The notes under the pieces are model-generated. The model made no database searches. It had not been told where the DNA came from and worked only from the letters and a program-made list of their open reading frames with translations. Below, piece by piece: positions 58,151-64,000 of a DNA stretch of 64,000 nt (within the stretch, counting starts at the first letter, position 1; each line of letters begins with the position of its first letter). Where the stretch lies: assembly GCA_021234155.1 (NCBI GenBank), contig JAJEKV010000019.1:5470284-5534283 (forward strand), given 5' to 3'. The DNA comes from Isoetes taiwanensis (lineage: Eukaryota > Streptophyta > Lycopodiopsida > Isoetales > Isoetaceae). A program made the position numbers and the translations under genes.

Positions 58151-61100
58151 ATGGTGAATTGAATTTACCAAGGACGTTTCTTTTTTTTTCTTTTTTTTTT
58201 ATAAAAAATAAAATTTGGATTATTTCTATCCTATTATTTCCTAGGGTCAATATACATGAAAGATGATATAGTGCCACTTTTTATCAATTAGATCTTTGAT
58301 TTACCATAGCCATGGCCCCTTGTGGATGGTTTTTAGTTCCCTTGGCCCAATTTAATTCCTATGACCTCGTACAAAAATGTTGCATATTGGAATGTGGTGA
58401 TACACCCAATAAATGAAAAGTGCATGTACATGTGCTTTATCTAGGCAACATGCATGGCTTTGACACTTGACATTCAACATGCAAAAGTGCTTGCATGTTA
58501 ACGTGGTTACATGGAATGGGAGGCCTTACTTCACATTTACATGCATGCAATTTTGCACTAGTGAGTGCTACACGCTAATTTATTTTCAAAGATGCGTTTA
58601 TATGGCTTTGAGACTTGTGTCTATTATTGGGCATATTCATATGTTGACCATGTAACCGTGAGAGTTGCAACTTGCAACTTCACTTATCATGGTCGGTATC
58701 ATGATTTTTAAGAGATGCATTAATATTTCACATTTTTGGAATCGGGTCTGCAACCCGTGACTACCATCTGCCAGCTACACAGAGAAACGACTTTTGATCC
58801 AAAGATTTTTGGCGGATCAAGCATCAAGCCTTGTGCCACACTTTGATACATCTGCTAAATAATTCGGATTTTTCATATACACTATCTGGATCCAACACCT
58901 CTACAAATGGTAAGTCGGGTTGCTAAAAGCGCTCTTGCTATTCTCGTTAGGTCAAGCTCTATTTTGGATAATCAAACATCTCATATAGATTACTTTCGCC
59001 ATTGATTGTAGCACGCACCGTATGGGCTCGGCAAAAATTGACACTTAGGGTTTTCTAAACCCCTAGCCGCTTTTGGTGGTTGATTCAAAGCACATGTAAT
59101 CTCAGTTATTGGTCTGATGAGAAAATGCTAAAGGAAGACGTTCTACAAGCAAACAGAGGGCCTTAGTTGCTTATTCCTTTCTGGCCAGAAAGTATGCCGC
59201 TTGAGTGAAGCTAATGGAGCTGGACATACATTACATCAGGAAGCAAAAAGAACGTAATGGTGCTCATGTTTTCTGAAACTCAACAAGAGGACGTCTTACA
59301 ATAAGGTAAATTGATTATTTCAGTTTATATTTTCAATAAGCAGGTGCTTTTTCCTTAAAGCTTGATGCTTTGGTCATGGATAAATGGTTCTTACTTGATC
59401 TTTACAATGGTAACATCCTTCTAAACCAGTGGTTCGTGCTAATACGCCATCGCCATTTCTTGAACATAACCGGTTCATACATTCATAGTCCCTTTCTTGT
59501 TTCAGATTTCCTAAACTAACAGGCAAAAGGTTACAAAGGCTGATCGGTTATAAACCCGAGAGGCTCCATTTGTACCTTTTGGCCCTTCATTCATTACCAA
59601 GCCTATTGCTAATGATTTGATGTGGTCTGCAGTGTACCGGACCTCTCCCGCTTTTGTCGCTATTTTGTTTTTGTTAGTTGAGTAATCAAAATGGAAGTGG
59701 AAATAAGAGTTTACAACATGCAATCGGCTGATTTTCAACTACTAAGAATCGTCTCCATAAATCATGACATCAAGCTACACTTTCAAAACTTGTAAAGGTT
59801 TAAACTGGTTATTTATGCTCTGCTCTAGTGTGGTGACACTTTTATATTGTCTTTGTACTTGAGTTTTTTCTACTTCCAAGACATTGTTTAATCCTGCTGG
59901 AAAGACATTCGTCACTGCCATGTCTTAATTTGCAGCTTTACGTGTTGTTGCTGCTATACAGTCTTGATTTGGGTGATGTCTACTTCTCAAACATTATGTA
60001 TAATCCGTCCATACATTATTGCATGTACAAGAAAGCCTTTTGTTATATAGTCTGTCTAATAAATCATGGCATTGACATGCTGTTTGTTTGCTGCTAAACA
60101 GTATTTTACTTTTAGCAATGATTATTCCCTTGCATGTGCTGTTTTATTTGGCCGTAAGGCTTTGTTTCGCTTTTTGGTCCAGATTTGATGACTCTAGGGG
60201 ACCTTGTTTACATCTTATTTTTTGAAATACGGTCTTCGGATCTTATGCATGTAACACTTTCTTGTAAGGCATTAGACTTTACATCTTTGGCACAAGTTTG
60301 CATTTGTTACTTGTATAAAATGTTGATAATTGGATAAAGGATAAAGGATCAAAAGATTGTGTACCGCCTTGAATGCTTGGATTCAAGTCTTTGGATTGAT
60401 AATACAGCAGAGGGATTGACCGAAGTTGATGCATGACCTAATACATAGGTCAGGCCAGGTTTTTTTTTTTTTTTTATGTTGACTATTATGTTTGCTATGT
60501 TATCCATGTGTATATCCTCCTTACCTTTTTTGAAACCGATATTGTTATGATATTCTTTTAAGCTAGATTCTCTTGTATACTATTGGAACACTATTCTAGA
60601 CAAGATATCTTGATTTCATAGTATAGACTACTATATGTACCATGATTGCCACCGTCCCCATCGTCTCGATCTTAATAATTTGTATTTTCATAATCTCTAA
60701 CTATATGTTCATATTCGGTTTTCATAGACCTCATATCCATGAGTATCAAGTTGGAATAGCTTCCAAATTTTGTAACCATTGGATCGACCTTCTGCCCCAT
60801 AGATTGTCTCATAGATTTCAATTACACCAATAAACATTTGCTTTTTAATTTCCTTCAAATACCCTCTTTTTCGCTTCTATTCTCTTTCTTTAGTCAACCG
60901 ACCCTTTCAAATGCTTCACGTCTATAGGGATTTTAGCCATGCAAGATTATGAAAGATCATGTATATTTTTTGGAAGTTAGTGGTGTGTCTGACCTTAGTT
61001 TCTTCTAGCAATTTATTATCTATTCCTGAAATATGTTGTTAAGGATATTTGTTAGGGTCCCCCTTTTTATCTATAATTTGTTTAGGGTTTACCTTGTCCG

Positions 61101-62200
61101 CCCGCTGGTTTAAGCACGATGGCCACATACGACTTTCTAGCAGAATCCTTCTGGACACATCTAGCTTCTTTACGGCTTTGTCCATCTCCTTTTGGAAAGG
61201 CTTTTCTCTCTGAATATCAGGTTTCTCCACTTTCGTGTGATATCTTTTGCTCTTGAAGAAGAAGGGAGCTCTGCTCAAAGTGTTCAAGGTTTAGCCAACA
61301 AAGAAATGCACAGTTCTGAATAGTCAAGCACTGAGGCGCCAATTTCCTTGCCGTATGTGATCTCTACCAAATCGGCTATAGAAGAATAGCTCAAATCGAC
61401 CAAGTAGATGGCAACTGCACGAACCAGGTTCTTGACCCATTTTTTATTTCAATTCTACCATATTTTTTGGCTAGATGTTTCTACTCTGATGCTCTTCCTC
61501 TTTTCCTATAATTTCTCTTCTCTAACCCTGTAAATATGATCTATCTTTCAATCTATGCTCCATGCATTTTCTGTTATCTTGTATTACGGATTTTCAGGCC
61601 TGTACATTTAAGTCTAGCTTCTAGTTCACAGTTTTCTGAGCAGGGATCTTTCTCTTTTGGTTTGAGTAATCATGCGCATTTCTATTATCCGAAATGTTAA
61701 CCATCTTGTCCAACATAATCTGCTATGCACTATTTCGTATGCTATCTTAGGTTGCTCAGCATTTGGCAACGGGGTTGTACTTATTGCCACTTTTGTTTCT
61801 GATTCCATTGTAAACTTAGATCAGTCTTCTAAAATATCTAGACTTATGGATTTTGCATCTCTAGATTTCTGATTGCTTGAGCTTGGAACAACATACACAT
61901 GCTTCGATGTGCAGCAGCTAATTCTCTTACTCCCAGACTATCTAAGCTGCTGACCACTGCTAACCATACTGGTGTATAGAAGTTACCATGTGCATCTAAC
62001 TAGCTTCTCTTTGCCCTCAAATTAAGTGAGGTTGTCATGTTGGAACTGACTGATTTGCTTATTTCTTATAACTTCTTACAGCCTTTGTGCAATCTCGTGG
62101 TTATGTAGATTATATAGCTATTGGCTAATAGATGATCTCACTGCGGCTAATCCGCTTACTTGAGCTTGTTCCCTCTTTTCCATATCTTCTTTTCCTTTTT
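58151..62200. other. No gene recognised
   Basis: AT-rich sequence with poly-T runs near 58180 and 60462. A minus-strand Lys-rich frame at 61287-61039 (KVEKPDIQREKPFQKEMDKA) could be a remnant but has no family assignment. Confidence 0.35.
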
Positions 62201-62299
62201 TAGTTATTCTCTCGCCCCTTGTATGATGGCCATGTGTTTTTTTTCTTGTCATTAACTCATATTCTTGTTAGTCCCGTGCCTCCCCGGTTCAGACTATTC

Positions 62300-62770
62300 A
62301 TGCACACGGACGACCAGGTCAAGCTCAAGGATCCATTAATCGACCACGGGTCAGCCATCAAAGGCCCAGCAGAAGACCAAGCAGCAGACCACGGAGTCAA
62401 AGCCTATCAAGAGGCGCCGCTCAGACAAGTGATGGCCCGTCACCGCCCGCGTCAGCGTCAGCGTGATTCTAGGCACTTCAAGAGGCACCGCCAACATTCC
62501 TGCAAATCAGGCCTCCTTCCAGGAGTCGGCACCGAGATCAGTCAGAGTGTCTATATTGGGCCAAAGGCCATTGTACTATATATATGAGTAGAGCTAGCAC
62601 ATGAGTAGGCTAGATGAGTTTTGAGTCTTGTCTCGTTTCAGTCTTCTCTCGATTGCGAGAGCTCATGTATGTTCATCATTGATATCAAGGAAGCTTATCA
62701 TTTTCCTCTCATTGTTCTTTTTGTTCTGTTTTCTTCTTCTTGTTCTCTTCTTGCAAATCCCGCGTGACAT
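62300..62770 (+). promoter_or_regulatory. Probable 5' LTR of a Ty3/gypsy element
   Basis: A TATA-like TACTATATATATGAG at about 62574, a short transcribed-type stretch, and an end near CGCGTGACA (about 62770) sit upstream of a gag frame, as expected for R-U5. The LTR start and the primer site could not be placed. Confidence 0.45.
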
Positions 62771-62897
62771 AGTCCCCCGGACTCTCCTGTTAGATCCACG
62801 GGTCCTCACAGAGGGCTGTCTTCCAGGAGTTCCCGAACCCAGACCCCAAACACTGTCGCCGCTGCCGGGTCTGATTCAATCTTACTTTCTTCTGTCG

Positions 62898-64000
62898 CCA
62901 TGTCTGTCCGCAACTTCACGCCAGAAGAACTCCTTTCTCAGACGGCATCTCGCTTGGAGCGCCATCATCGAAGGGAAACTGTTCGCGACATGTATGGATC
63001 TGCTTATGACATTGAGGGAGGCCACCTTCGGTCTAGGGCTCAGTCGGCGCCACCCACCCCTCGTGTCCTGTCTCGTCCCAGTTCTCCGCCCCAAGCGTGC
63101 AAACATTGCTCCCAGCCTCAGTCACCTCATCACTATCAGGAGCCCTATCAGGCTCAACCTTCTCAACCTTACTTTCATACCCCTGAACATGCCTACATCC
63201 ATCACTCTTCAGGCCATACGCCTCTTCCTTCACAACCATCATCTCCCCCGGGTGGGCAGGGATATCCACAGGTCTCTTTTGCGCCTACCCAGGAATTTCC
63301 TTTCCCTACATTTCCCACCGCTCTTCCTGTTTACAACCTTACAGACCTCAAAACTAATGCTCAGGCACCTTCTGTCCCTCAACCGCAGTCACCCATTCAT
63401 CAAGGTCCTTCAGGCACCATGCCACCTCCACCTCAATATCCTCACTATACTGTTCCTCTCCAGCCAAGCACTTTCACATCTACCTTTCAGACTCTGAAAC
63501 TGACTTATCCCACCTTTGGCAACACGAAAGGCAAACCCTTAGACCAAAGTGCTCAGGCCCACATGGAAGAATTTGAGGCTCTAGCTGTCCTAAATGGTCA
63601 TGCGCAACCTCAACTGAAATTCCACATCTTTTCCACCACCCTGCGTGGCTCTCCTCATCAATGGCTCATGTCCAACAAAAGCCATTGGAAACAAGATTGG
63701 TCAGAAATGAGAACTGCTTTTCTTTCTCACTATGGGACCACGGATGATGATCAACTTCATCTCAAACAACTCAATGCCCTTCAACAAGAGCCCACGGAGT
63801 CCGCCCAGGATTTTGCAGATCGTCTACATATTCTGCTCAGCAAGCTCAAGGAGTACCCAACACAGAGCCAGATTTTGGTCTGGTTTCTCCAAGGACTTCC
63901 TCCAGCTATTCGACTCATGACTGAATACCTGCGTCCAAGACTTTGGAGCAGGCTATCGACCTTGTCAATCACTCAGTCAATGTTTCCTCCCGTGCCCACC
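62898..64000 (+). CDS. Ty3/gypsy gag (Retrotrans_gag), runs off the window
   Basis: The frame opens at MSVRNFTPEELLSQTASRLE and stays open to the window end. After a long Pro/Gln/His-rich linker, the capsid-like domain starts at about residue 200 (LKLTYPTFGNTKGKPL). It shows FHIFSTTLRGSPHQWLMSNK, MRTAFLSHYG and ESAQDFADRLHILLSKLKEY, the pattern of plant Ty3 gag. Near 63935 the sense switches by one base (LRP, then KTLEQAIDLVNHSV in another frame), so this copy may carry a frameshift. Protease and polymerase would lie beyond 64000. Confidence 0.85.

Noticed and set aside
61039-61287. Lys-rich 82-residue ORF as a gene
   Set aside because: Short, isolated and without a recognisable domain.

Overview
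This window is eukaryotic nuclear DNA, most likely from a land plant. The evidence is GT-AG introns, a 21-exon WDR6-type gene, acetyl-CoA carboxylase exon remnants of plant type, and Copia, Ty3, L1, PIF/Harbinger and Helitron-like elements. The mix of elements and the DUF7869-type proteins made me think of a fern or another non-flowering plant. That is an impression, not a demonstration.

Layout. (1) 1-2577 is the end of a DNA transposon, copy 1 of a new-looking family, inserted next to decayed acetyl-CoA carboxylase exons (2638-3190). (2) 3537-29561 is a five-level nest. A CT tract holds a PIF/Harbinger element (3644-29416). Its Myb-like gene is split by a 22.1-kb element (6220-28327). That element is split by a Copia retrotransposon (10787-23348) and a poly(A) retroelement (23883-25018). 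The Copia element is split by a LINE (13700-20296) and a MITE (11640-11962). At five of these junctions, removing the insert and one target-site copy restores an open reading frame. (3) 29562-37341 holds two decayed L1-type LINEs separated and bounded by CT tracts. (4) 37342-44423 is repeat-rich and has no recognised gene. (5) 44424-50209 is an intact WDR6 homologue. My splicing model gives 21 exons and exactly 4,020 coding bases. (6) 50210-62897 is mostly gene-free, with a 1.26-kb long-terminal-inverted-repeat element at 52396-53652. (7) 62898-64000 is the start of a Ty3/gypsy gag.

The main discovery is the 22.1-kb element, about 8.4 kb without its inserts. It has imperfect terminal inverted repeats starting AACARGATTGC and a 4-bp target duplication, AAAT. 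It carries two divergent genes. One encodes a DUF7869-type protein with RNase-H-like acidic motifs, a candidate transposase. The other is an intron-containing gene that joins a ParB-like domain to a beta-class DNA methyltransferase. Two introns of the methyltransferase gene hold arrays of an 18-bp palindrome (GTGTATTCCGGAATACAC) at a 41-42 bp period, close to four helical turns. I do not know of a described eukaryotic transposon with this combination. Both genes of this copy are broken.
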